DNA from: Notolepis coatsorum
Lineage: Eukaryota > Chordata > Actinopteri > Aulopiformes > Paralepididae
Reading direction: 5' to 3'
DNA: 64,000 nucleotides
Assembly (NCBI GenBank): GCA_963971535.1
Contig: OZ020591.1
Location: 18,028,823 to 18,092,822 of the forward strand
Within the stretch, counting starts at the first letter, position 1; the number at the start of each line of letters is the position of its first letter. Below the pieces are notes generated by a model that saw only the letters and a list, made by a program, of their open reading frames with translations, did no database searches and was not told the DNA's origin. The position numbers were made by a program, and so were the translations under genes. Positions 46,470-55,200 of the stretch are shown here, in pieces.

Positions 46470-47605
46470 TTCACTATCTTTATGGAAGAGAGGGGGAGCT
46501 ATACCACTATCTTTATGGAAGAGAGGGGGAGCTATACCACTATCTTTATGGAAGAGAGGGGGAGCTATACCACTATCTTTATGGAAGAGAGGGGGAGGGG
46601 GAGCTATACCACTATCTTTATGGAAGAGAGGGGGAGCTATACCACTATCTTTATGGAAGAGAGGGGGAGGGGGAGCTATACCACTATCTTTATGGAAGAG
46701 AGGGGGAGCTATACCACTATCTTTATGGAAGGGAGGGGGAGCTATACCACTATCTTTATGAAAGAGAGGGGGAGGGGAGATATACCACTATCTTTATGGA
46801 AGAGAGGGGGAGCTATACCACTATCTTTATGGAAGAGAGGGGTTGCTATACCACTATCTTTATGGAAGAGAGGGGGAGGGGGAGCTATACCACTATCTTT
46901 ATGAGGGGGAGGGGGAGCTATACCACTATCTTTATGGAAGAGAGGGGGAGCTATACCACTATCTTTATGAAAGAGAGGGGGAGGGGAGAGCTATACCACT
47001 ATCTTTATGGACGAGAGGGGGAGCTATACCACTATCTTTATGAAAGAGAGGGGGAGGGGAGATATACCACTATCTTTATGGAAGAGAGGGGGAGCTATAC
47101 CACTATCTTTATGGACGAGAGGGGGAGCTATACCACTATCTTTATGAAAGAGAGGGGGAGGGGAGATATACCACTATCTTTATGGAAGAGAGGGGGAGCT
47201 ATACCACTATCTTTATGGAAGAGAGGGGTTGCTATACCACTATCTTTATGGAAGAGAGGGGGAGCTATACCACTATATTTATGGAAGAGAGGGGGAGCTA
47301 TACCACTATCTTTATGGAAGAGAGGGGGAGGGGGAGATATACCACTATCTTTATGGAAGAGAGGGGGAGCTATACCACTATCTTTATGGAAGAGAGGGGG
47401 AGCTATACCACTATATTTATGGAAGAGAGGGGGAGCTATACCACTATCTTTATGGAAGAGAGGGGGAGCTATACCACTATCTTTATGGAAGAGAGGGGGA
47501 GCTATACCACTATCTTTATGGAAGAGAGGGAGAGGGGGGAGCTATACCACTATATTTATGGAAGAGAGGGGGAGGGGAGCTATACCACTATCTTTGGTAC
47601 CACTA
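46470..47605. repeat. 33-bp minisatellite, ~33 copies
   Basis: The unit is ctataccactatctttatgg plus aagagagggggag. Interspersed 38-39-bp variants carry an extra gggag(g). Because the unit is a multiple of three, the array stays open for up to 392 codons (46463-47641), coding YHYLYGREGEL-type repeats. I regard those frames as by-products. Confidence 0.93.
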
Positions 47606-47614
47606 ATAGTACCA

Positions 47615-48699
47615 CTAATAGTCTACGAACAGGTCGAATAGTACCTTGTGAAAACAAATCTAATCTACGAATTCCAATCTGGCTTCAGAACATCCCACTC
47701 CACTGACACATGCCTTCTCTATTTGAACGACCACATCAAACAAGAGGTGGACGCGGGAAAATACTGCGGCATGGTCATGCTGGACCTCCAAAAGGCTGTC
47801 GACACTGTCAATCACTCCATTCTGATTGACAAGCTAAAAGCAATTGGTTTTGATAGTCTATCAGTGAGCTGGATGCAATCCTACCTGGAGGGGATGAATG
47901 CATGAATGAAAATTTTATTTATTTGAATGTGGGTAGGGATTCACATTCCTTTACAGCTTTGGGTAGGGCGTTCCACATTGTTGTGGCATAATTGCGAAAC
48001 GTGTTTAGTCCCTTGTTTGAGCCGAATCTGGGTTTAACATGATTTGTTAAAGAGGAGAGAACAGATGGTGGAGGTAAACGGTACTCTGTCGTCCCCCCTC
48101 ACAGTGAGCTGTGGTTTCCACAAGGAAGCATACTAGGACCGCTACTGTTCCTAATTCATGCAAATGACATGTCGTCAGCTTGTGACTGCAACTTGTTCTT
48201 GTTTGCCCTGCTGGTCTCTGACAAGAACAAGTTACAGGTTGAAAAAACCCTCGGCTCGGAACGCTGCAGAATCTGCACCTGGCTCGCTGATAACAAACTA
48301 TCCTTTGATAGCTATACGGTTAAAAAGGCACACTAGTTCTTTGTTGCTTCTGGGAAAGATCTGGAACAAGTAGCTACATTTGTCAGGGTCAAGGAGCTGG
48401 GTAAAACAGAGTCCATTCTCTTTGGATCAAATAACAAACTCAGCAAGACCGACGTCTTCTCAGTTACTGTGGGTGACAATGTTGTCACAAGGAAAGATGA
48501 AATTACATACCTGGAGGCAAATCTTTCCTGTGACAAAATGGCATCCAATGTAATAAAAAAAGTCAACCAACGAACTCGATTCTTGTACCGGATCTCCTCT
48601 CTGGTAAACAAGAATACCCTGAAGACTCTGGCAGGAGCACTCATTCAAGGGTACTACGAATATGCTTGCACCTCATGATACCAAAGCACCTCAAAGGCG
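47615..48699 (+). mobile_element. L2-like LINE copy, broken, cut by an LTR
   Basis: The RT segment 47648-47905 (FQSGFRTSHSTDTCLLYLND, LQKAVDTVNHSILIDKLKAI) matches the copy at position 1. An antisense ~160-bp piece of another copy of the same family is inserted at 47895-48055. About 100 unrelated bases lie near 48300-48400. Coding resumes at 48469-48678. The GPLLFLIHANDMSSACDCNL stretch is present but the FADD motif is deleted. The element stops at aaaggcg (48699), where an LTR-like block begins. Confidence 0.85.
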
Positions 48700-48864
48700 T
48701 GACGTGTATTTCTAAATGACTCTATCTTCTCAAGTCTTTGGGATCGTATAGTGGATCTCTTTCTAGTATCTTTGCAGTTGTACTCACACGTTTTTGTTCA
48801 ATTGTCTTATAAAATGAGATGGAGTCGGAGCCAGGCGCTAAGGTACAATGACAGTCGGCTGTCG

Positions 48865-48870
48865 TTTATT
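48865..48870 (-). promoter_or_regulatory. Polyadenylation signal AATAAA of the putative LTR
   Basis: The minus strand reads ccaataaacgacag, downstream of the TATA box as in an R region. Confidence 0.55.
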
Positions 48871-49058
48871 GGAAGATCCAAAAACAGCTTAAAGTTCTCG
48901 TTAACTTTTCTATTCTATAACAGCATCTGCAGCACGTCTCGATTGGATAGGTTTTCAGCATAGATTTTTGGCGTTGTCTCAAGATGATGCTCTTCGTGCG
49001 TCGACGTCGTCTGCTGCTGGTCTCCGTGGGCGCTCTTCTCCTTCTCAACCTGTGGTAG

Positions 49059-49067
49059 AATATATAG
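49059..49067 (-). promoter_or_regulatory. TATA box of the putative LTR
   Basis: The minus strand reads cctatatattct, with an inverted CCAAT box ~80 bp upstream. Confidence 0.55.
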
Positions 49068-49239
49068 GAATTCCCCAACCCACGCCCCAGTGGTCGAGTT
49101 TCCGCTCCGTGATGTCACAGAAGGAGACTCCGATCCCTATTCTCATTGGTTTAACACGATCAAACTGAGTTTCTCTGACCAAATAAGGAAATGACATCTA
49201 TTTCAACCGTTTTCTTCCTTCTACTGAAACGGACTAAAC

Positions 49240-49405
49240 CTTTATTATTTGATTGAATAAATGAATGAATAATTTGCTCACAGATTGCAGAATGGGTACA
49301 GCACAGCACAATACACACAACTTTGCCAAAGGGATTTAGATTAGCAAAAACCCTTTTTGGAAAGTTTATATCAGGGTTGCTCATTTTCAATTTCCTAGTT
49401 TTAAC
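49240..49405 (-). mobile_element. Diverged LINE 3' tail in the LTR
   Basis: Minus-strand aaattgaaaatgagcaaccc to gtacccattctgcaatctgt, then attcattcatttattc. It is the same tail family but more diverged than the other copies. Confidence 0.75.
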
Positions 49406-50305
49406 CTTTTTCTTACTAAATGAACACACACTACTTTACTAAATGCTCTTTACTGTTACATTCCAGATTGTGCTAGACTATCTAAATCCTATAGTATAAT
49501 TCAGATTTAGATCATTGCGGCCACAGTTTTCTTATAACAACCTGTATAATGTTTGATGCAAAACTCCATATCTCTTTTATTTCATAAGCAATGTGTTTAG
49601 GAGAAAAGGCCATACTGTTGTTTTACTTATTTTAAGTTCTAAATCCTGTGTTATTTAATTTAGTCTCTCGCTGGTAATGGTCTTAACTATTAGTCCTAAA
49701 TTAACTAGAATCTTATTTCTTTGACAATGATATGTTTCTCCTATTTTATTAATGTTCTTTAGTGGGTATTTCAGCATTTGATCCAATTTCCCTCTCTGTC
49801 TCCAACTTGAGAGGAACCTATGTGTTGCTTTTCCTTTAGCAGTGAGTCTGGTTATTCCACTTCTCAGTGGTCAATCCGTCTATTTCTTAGTATCATAGTG
49901 CTTGCTTTTTTCTTAATTTGTCTCCTATAGTTATCTGTTGCTTAATAACTTGCTTATTTTAGAGTCTTAACTTTCTGCATTTGTAAGTCATTAAACTGTG
50001 TTTTGACCAGCTGCACGCTATTCCCTGCTATCTCTTCCTCAATCTATAGCACCAACTGTCTTGCTGTCCTTAAGCTGTCACAGAGGGGGGAAGGTTACAC
50101 TTTTTACTTCTAGAATAGGCTTTTTATGGCTACCTGACCTCGCTAGGGGGGGTGTGGGGACACAGTCATTTTAACCATTAACCAAAATGCATTCCTTGCT
50201 GTTTGCTTTGACTTGAGCGTCCTTCCTCTTTAGCTGTGACCATGTGTCTCCTTAAAACCCTAACCTTACTGTACCGTACATTTTTGATTCAATTAATTTA
50301 CGACA

Positions 50306-50765
50306 ATCCCTTCTCTGAGGGGTCTACCCTCATTATGTAACCAGTAAATTTCCAAAATCAAAAATGTTATAATTATCATAAAATATAAACAATTTTTAAA
50401 AATTTCCAAAAACTTAAAAAATCCAAAATTTCACTTACCTCTTCTTCTTGCACAGTTATACACATTTATCAGTTATTATTATGACATCCAGTCTAGGTCC
50501 GTCTCTCTATGCAAAGAGATGATCGTACCATTCTCAGTTTCTTTTCGTTTACGACTATATTTATCCATGTCCTTACTTACCACCTGTGTCTATTTGTGTA
50601 ATGGCCTCTGCAAGAAAAGATTCTACTTCACACAAATAGAAGACTAACATTTCTAATAAAAACCCGAAGGAGACTTAAACCATAAACATATAAAAACTAA
50701 ATTTCTCCTTCGCAAAAGACCTTCTGAGGTCTATTTCCTCTTAGCTGCAATTCTACCAGTTATCC
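50306..50765 (-). other. Post-pol region with strong splice-site-like sequences
   Basis: No env is found here. On the minus strand there is an acceptor-like tcttttcttgcag (exon from 50607) and two strong donors, gtg|gtaagtaagg (at 50580) and agaagag|gtaagtg (at 50438). A 29-codon ORF lies between (50568-50479). This arrangement could serve subgenomic splicing. It has not been tested. Confidence 0.4.
50479..50568 (-). CDS. Possible small basic ORF downstream of pol
   Basis: A 29-residue frame opens MDKYSRKRKETENG and ends DLDWMS. It has an N-terminal basic patch (SRKRKE) and lies between a splice acceptor and a donor. It is too short to assign and may be chance. Confidence 0.2.
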   Translation of the reverse strand: MDKYSRKRKETENGTIISLHRETDLDWMS

Positions 50766-51088
50766 TCACTGAAACCTCTGAGGTCTATTAATAACCCTTT
50801 TTGGCCGTGTCTCTTTCGTTGCAGTTGCGCTAATCGCTCTCTCCTCCAGCGTCCTTGGTTCCGCTGTTGGTACTCCGCCAAAATCCACAGAGGAAAAATC
50901 ATCATTTTCCAATTCCAATTCATGATCTCCTCTGTCTGGCTCCTGCAAAAATCCTTCATTTCCCCTAGAGGGACCATCATGTTTGCCTCTGTCTGGTTCC
51001 CCATAATCGTCTTCATTCTCCCCTTCGTCGTGCCTTTCCTCCTGTTCTTGATCAATGAACAGGGGTTCGGATTCCAATTCTTGCCCAT
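50753..51088 (-). CDS. Overlapping ORF at the pol 3' end (uncertain)
   Basis: 111 codons in another frame inside the Glu/Asp-rich pol tail. Its C-terminal half is arginine/lysine-rich (GRWRRERLAQLQRKRHGQKG). An alternative frame of GA-rich DNA gives Arg/Lys by chance, so this is probably a shadow. I list it because retroviral accessory genes often sit at this position. Confidence 0.2.
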   Translation of the reverse strand: MGKNWNPNPCSLIKNRRKGTTKGRMKTIMGNQTEANMMVPLGEMKDFCRSQTEEIMNWNWKMMIFPLWILAEYQQRNQGRWRRERLAQLQRKRHGQKGLLIDLRGFSEDNW

Positions 51089-54000
51089 CTTGCAGGGCTT
51101 TTACGCAATGCGAAAGGTGAAACCACATTGAAGATCCTTTTACCTGTAGCGCTCTTTCCGTAGCTCTTACGACCTCGTACGGTCCTTCCCGCCGCGCTCC
51201 ATACCACTTGCGTCTGAACACTTTAACATAAACGTAGTCCCCTGGTACTATCTGGGGAACATTCCGCCTATCCTCCTCCTCCTCTGTCTCTCGTTTACTA
51301 GAGACATAATCATAGATTGCCCCGTGGAGCTTTGACATGTACTTCACGTACTCACGCATCTCGTGGTCTAGAATATCCAAACTCGGACCTTTTCCTGCTG
51401 CGCGCAATCCGGGCACAACCATACATCGGCCAAACAACATTTTGTGCGGAGTTAAACGCAGGCCCCGGATCTCGCTAGATCTACAAGCCATTAATGCTAA
51501 CGGTAACGCGCTCAGCCAGCTTAGACCGGTGTGCTGACAGATCTTAACCAATTTGTTCTTAAGTACCCCGTTCATGCGTTCCACAGCCCCCTGGCTCTGA
51601 GGGTGGTAAACGGACCCGAAACGCTGTTTTATCCCCATCTGTTGGAGTACTAAACGTACAGTTTTGTCCACAAATTCTTTTCCATTATCCGACGCGATTC
51701 TATCGGGAATTCCATAACGGCTTATTATATCACGGCATAAGAACTTAGCCACTGAGGCAGCATCCTTATGTTTAGTCGCACAAGCCTCCACCCACTTTGA
51801 AAATCGACACACCACGACAAGAATGTACCTTTTTTGGTTAATCGGTTTTATCATGTCTACATAGTCAATCACAAGTTCTCTCATTGGGCCATTTGGGGTG
51901 GGGATGTGTCCCGGAGACACAACGATCCCTCTGCGTGCATTGTTCTTCAAGCAAATTGCACATCTACTTATTACACAATCAATCTGCCGTAGCAGGTTTG
52001 GCGCCCAAAACCCATACTCCTCAATTTTCCTACTCACCTCTCTCCGGTGGGCATGACAGAACTCATGCGCAGTTTGGATCAGCAGTCCGACCAGGCCAGT
52101 TGGTGCAACCACAAGTCCTTCATGGTTCCGCCACAAACCTGTCCCATCCCTACTAGCCCCTCTTGCTGACCAGAGATTTCTCTCCACCTGACTCGCCTCT
52201 TCCTGAAAGGTCAAAACATCTTTGTAAGTAATCTTATCTTCCAACTCCACCTCATGTGTGATAACCAATACCTTACCTGCTCTGTCCGCACCTGTCACTT
52301 GCTTGGCAGCGACATCCGCCATGTTGTTACCTCTGGTCACTTTAGACTCATCAGACTGATGGGCAGCACATTTGATAATCGCAATTTGTTTGGGTTTCAT
52401 TATTGCTTCCAACAAATCGGTTATCTGACTACAGTGTCTTATGGCGGTACCATCTGCTCTCTTAAAACCTCGCCCTTTCCACACCGCTCCGTAGAGAAAA
52501 GCTATATTTTGTGCGTAGCTGCTATCCGTAAAGATATTACAGCTCTTGCCTTCTGCCATTTTGCACGCTTCAGTCAGAGCGACTAGTTCCGCCAGCTGAG
52601 CTGAACAGGGTTGTGTCAAGGCTTCGGCCTTTTCTACGACGAACCCATCACCTTGTGATTTTACTACAGAGTAACCTGCTTTTAGGTCCTCTCCAACTCT
52701 GTAACATGAGCCATCTGTCCAAAGTTCCAAATCAGGACTGCTAAACGGGAAAGCCTGCAAGTCAGCTCTAAGTCTGGAGTACCTCTCAGCTTGTTCCACA
52801 CAGTCGTGAGGTTCTCCATCCTCAGGCTTAGGAAGGGTCTGCGCTGGGTTCACTGTGGAACACCTAGTCAAAGTAACATCTTCCTGTTCCAAAATCCTGT
52901 AATAGTTTTTCAGACGGGGTATCGTTAGTGCAGATTTACCAGATTCCAAAAAAATTTGGATCGCATGTCCTACCATAATATTGACTGGATACCCCATCAT
53001 GATACTTGCAGCTTTCTCGTACATCAGGAAGACTCCGGCGCAATCTCGGTAGCACGGAGGCATTCCCATTTCCACCTCTGAATAGGCGATGGAGTAGTAT
53101 CCTATTGGTTGTGGATGGATCCCCACTCCGGTGTTTTGTGCCAGTACTGCGCATGCATACCTCTGATCTGAAGAGGAAGAGACATACAGTATGAACTGCT
53201 TGGTATAATCAGGCAAAGTCAAGGCCGGGGCAGCTAACATACGGGTCTTTATGGTCTCAAATGCCCTCAGGCCCTCCTCAGTCCAGGTTACTTTAGCACT
53301 CAACTTATCATTTCCGCAAACTTTTATCATAGCTCTTAAAGGCCCTACTAGTTCTGTATAATTCTCCACCCAAGTGGAACTATACCCGACGATTCCCAAA
53401 AACATCATCATCTGTCTTACAGTCACTGGCTTTGGAGCTTTCTTAATAGCCACCAAATGTTCCTCTGTAATAGCTCGATGGCCTTTTGAAATCGTTTGAC
53501 CTAGATATGCTACTTTAGGTTGACAGTACTGCAATTTTTTCAAAGACACCTTGTGTCCCTTCTCTGCTAGTAGTTGCAATAGTTCGATAGATTCCTTGTG
53601 ACATGTTGTCTGATCGTCGGCACACAAGATAATATCGTCCATATACTGAATGACTCTGGATTTTAATCTCAGGTCCAACCCGTCCAGATCCTCTCTCAAG
53701 ATCTTGTTAAAGATGTGTGGGGAATGCTTTAATCCCTGTGGGAGCCTAGTGTACTCATAATGCTCATTCTTATAGGTAAAACCAAAAAAATGCTGGCACT
53801 CTTTGCTCAAAGGTACGCTAAAATAGGCGCTACACAAATCTATAACCGTAAAATACTCAGCTTGCGGCGGGATGAATGTCAGTAGTGTGTGGGGATCTGG
53901 GACATCGGCGGGATAGTCAATTAAAACCTCATTGACGGCCCTCAAGTCGTGTACCAGACGGTACGAGGTGTCAGGTTTCTCCACTGGCAGCAACGGCGTG

Positions 54001-55160
54001 TTGCTCTTGGGGCTCTTTGTCTTTCGTAGTACTCCGGCTTCTAGAAGTCCTTTGATTTGTGGCTCAATTCCGGCCACCGCTTTTTCCTTCAGTGGGTACT
54101 GACTTTTCCAGGGCAGGGTTGCTCCTGGTCTAAGCTCCACCCTCACTGGTTGAGCAGATTTGATCAGTCCAATGTCGGTGCTATGTTTCGACCACAGCAC
54201 CTCTGGTATGGCCCCCATCATCTCCTCCTGGAGGCTCAATTTCTGGGGGGTTTCTTCTACTGTCTCCTGTGACAGCTGCACCGTCTGGGGACGTCCCATC
54301 CCTGTGCCTTGAATCATTATCTTGATGAACCGTTTGTCCGGGCTTATCCATATGAGTCGGTTCTCCGTCGTCTGTTCGAACTTTATTCCTTCTGCCTCTT
54401 TCATCATCCTTCCGATGTGTTGTTGGTCGCACGAGTCGGTCACTTTTAGCGTCACGTGGGGAACGCTGTCTGTGATCTCGTGTTCCTTTTGTAGATAGTT
54501 GCTTCGTGCAAGCCGTATTGCTGCTCCTTGGGGACCCATCACTATGCTGGTGGCGTTGAGCTGCACCTCCTCTGGTTGATTTCTCATCCACTCCTCGGCT
54601 TGTCTTTCATCCGCATCTTTATAGTATTGTAGAGTGCAGTGGTATGGTGTCTCTGGGTTCCTCGCCGATGGCATATTGGCGGTGATGAAGGTCTCCCATT
54701 CCAACGCTGGTCCGAGCAACTCCTGGCTTAGGTTCCCCAACCAGTATACTTCCGGGGGTCGGGGGTCTGTTCTTTGCATCATTTCGTAGTATTGGTCTTC
54801 TGGGACGTCGATCACACAACCATCCGGCGTGCATAGAATGTTCATCCCCAACATACCAAGGCCGTCTCTGCCCAGTAAGCCAATGGGTGCGGTGTCGGAG
54901 ACCAAGATGGAAACCGTCGCCTCTTTGCCTCTGTACTTCAGGGTGACAGGCTCTGTCACTGGAATCAGCTTCTTTATCCCTTCAAATCCAATGGTCCGTA
55001 CATATCGACTGGACATGGGCAGGTGTGTCGCATCTTTAGGTTGGACCACAGTGTACGCCGCCCCGGTGTCTGCCATCATCCTGACAGATTTATTATTCAC
55101 CGCTACGTGCACTATCGGTTCCTCCCTTAAGTGTGACAATGACAGCTGGCACCCCCCCAT
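50766..55160 (-). CDS. pol: Retroviral Pro-Pol polyprotein (protease, RT, RNase H, integrase)
   Basis: A 1464-codon intact ORF. The protease has DTG at residues 31-33 and GLLGRDGLG at 94-102. The RT has VIDLCSAY (Asp 441), LPQG at 473-476 and YMDD at 506-509. A tether with TRCSTVNPAQTLP follows. The RNase H acidic residues are Asp815 (WTDGS), Glu858, Asp879 (FTDSS) and Asp949. The integrase has a zinc-binding H1032/H1036/C1067/C1070 set and a D1099, D1158, E1194 triad with 35 residues between the last two. A GPYEVV (GPY/F-type) element follows. The layout and motifs point to class I (gamma/epsilon-like) retroviruses. It shares its frame with gag and would be made by reading through the gag TGA. 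Confidence 0.95.
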   Translation of the reverse strand: MGGCQLSLSHLREEPIVHVAVNNKSVRMMADTGAAYTVVQPKDATHLPMSSRYVRTIGFEGIKKLIPVTEPVTLKYRGKEATVSILVSDTAPIGLLGRDGLGMLGMNILCTPDGCVIDVPEDQYYEMMQRTDPRPPEVYWLGNLSQELLGPALEWETFITANMPSARNPETPYHCTLQYYKDADERQAEEWMRNQPEEVQLNATSIVMGPQGAAIRLARSNYLQKEHEITDSVPHVTLKVTDSCDQQHIGRMMKEAEGIKFEQTTENRLIWISPDKRFIKIMIQGTGMGRPQTVQLSQETVEETPQKLSLQEEMMGAIPEVLWSKHSTDIGLIKSAQPVRVELRPGATLPWKSQYPLKEKAVAGIEPQIKGLLEAGVLRKTKSPKSNTPLLPVEKPDTSYRLVHDLRAVNEVLIDYPADVPDPHTLLTFIPPQAEYFTVIDLCSAYFSVPLSKECQHFFGFTYKNEHYEYTRLPQGLKHSPHIFNKILREDLDGLDLRLKSRVIQYMDDIILCADDQTTCHKESIELLQLLAEKGHKVSLKKLQYCQPKVAYLGQTISKGHRAITEEHLVAIKKAPKPVTVRQMMMFLGIVGYSSTWVENYTELVGPLRAMIKVCGNDKLSAKVTWTEEGLRAFETIKTRMLAAPALTLPDYTKQFILYVSSSSDQRYACAVLAQNTGVGIHPQPIGYYSIAYSEVEMGMPPCYRDCAGVFLMYEKAASIMMGYPVNIMVGHAIQIFLESGKSALTIPRLKNYYRILEQEDVTLTRCSTVNPAQTLPKPEDGEPHDCVEQAERYSRLRADLQAFPFSSPDLELWTDGSCYRVGEDLKAGYSVVKSQGDGFVVEKAEALTQPCSAQLAELVALTEACKMAEGKSCNIFTDSSYAQNIAFLYGAVWKGRGFKRADGTAIRHCSQITDLLEAIMKPKQIAIIKCAAHQSDESKVTRGNNMADVAAKQVTGADRAGKVLVITHEVELEDKITYKDVLTFQEEASQVERNLWSARGASRDGTGLWRNHEGLVVAPTGLVGLLIQTAHEFCHAHRREVSRKIEEYGFWAPNLLRQIDCVISRCAICLKNNARRGIVVSPGHIPTPNGPMRELVIDYVDMIKPINQKRYILVVVCRFSKWVEACATKHKDAASVAKFLCRDIISRYGIPDRIASDNGKEFVDKTVRLVLQQMGIKQRFGSVYHPQSQGAVERMNGVLKNKLVKICQHTGLSWLSALPLALMACRSSEIRGLRLTPHKMLFGRCMVVPGLRAAGKGPSLDILDHEMREYVKYMSKLHGAIYDYVSSKRETEEEEDRRNVPQIVPGDYVYVKVFRRKWYGARREGPYEVVRATERALQVKGSSMWFHLSHCVKALQDGQELESEPLFIDQEQEERHDEGENEDDYGEPDRGKHDGPSRGNEGFLQEPDRGDHELELENDDFSSVDFGGVPTAEPRTLEERAISATATKETRPKRVINRPQRFQ

Positions 55161-55200
55161 TGAACTCTCTGGGCCTCGTCAGAACTCCTGTTCCGGCCCT
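55161..55200 (-). promoter_or_regulatory. In-frame TGA between gag and pol (readthrough candidate)
   Basis: The gag stop is TGA (55181-55179), followed by CGAGGC. The pol frame is identical to gag and is open immediately after it. No -1 slippery site is needed. UGA-C is a known leaky context, and gamma- and epsilonretroviruses join gag and pol by stop-codon suppression. A downstream RNA structure was not evaluated. Confidence 0.65.

Larger units (their letters stand above)
48700..50305 (-). mobile_element. Putative 3' LTR of the minus-strand retroviral element
   Basis: On the minus strand the block starts TGTCGTAAATTAATTG right after a purine tract (agagaagggat, 50316-50306) and ends near ACGTCA at 48700. 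An alternative end is at 48717 (tgactctatc on the plus strand). It holds a CCAAT box (49145-49149), a TATA box (49059-49067) and, ~190 bp downstream, AATAAA (48870-48865), the promoter/polyadenylation order of an LTR. A LINE tail (49240-49405) has inserted in U3. It interrupts the LINE on its left. Boundaries are inferred. Confidence 0.6.

Noticed and set aside
46422-47706. Repeat proteins of 125-392 codons
   Set aside because: They are pure translations of the 33-bp minisatellite in different frames.
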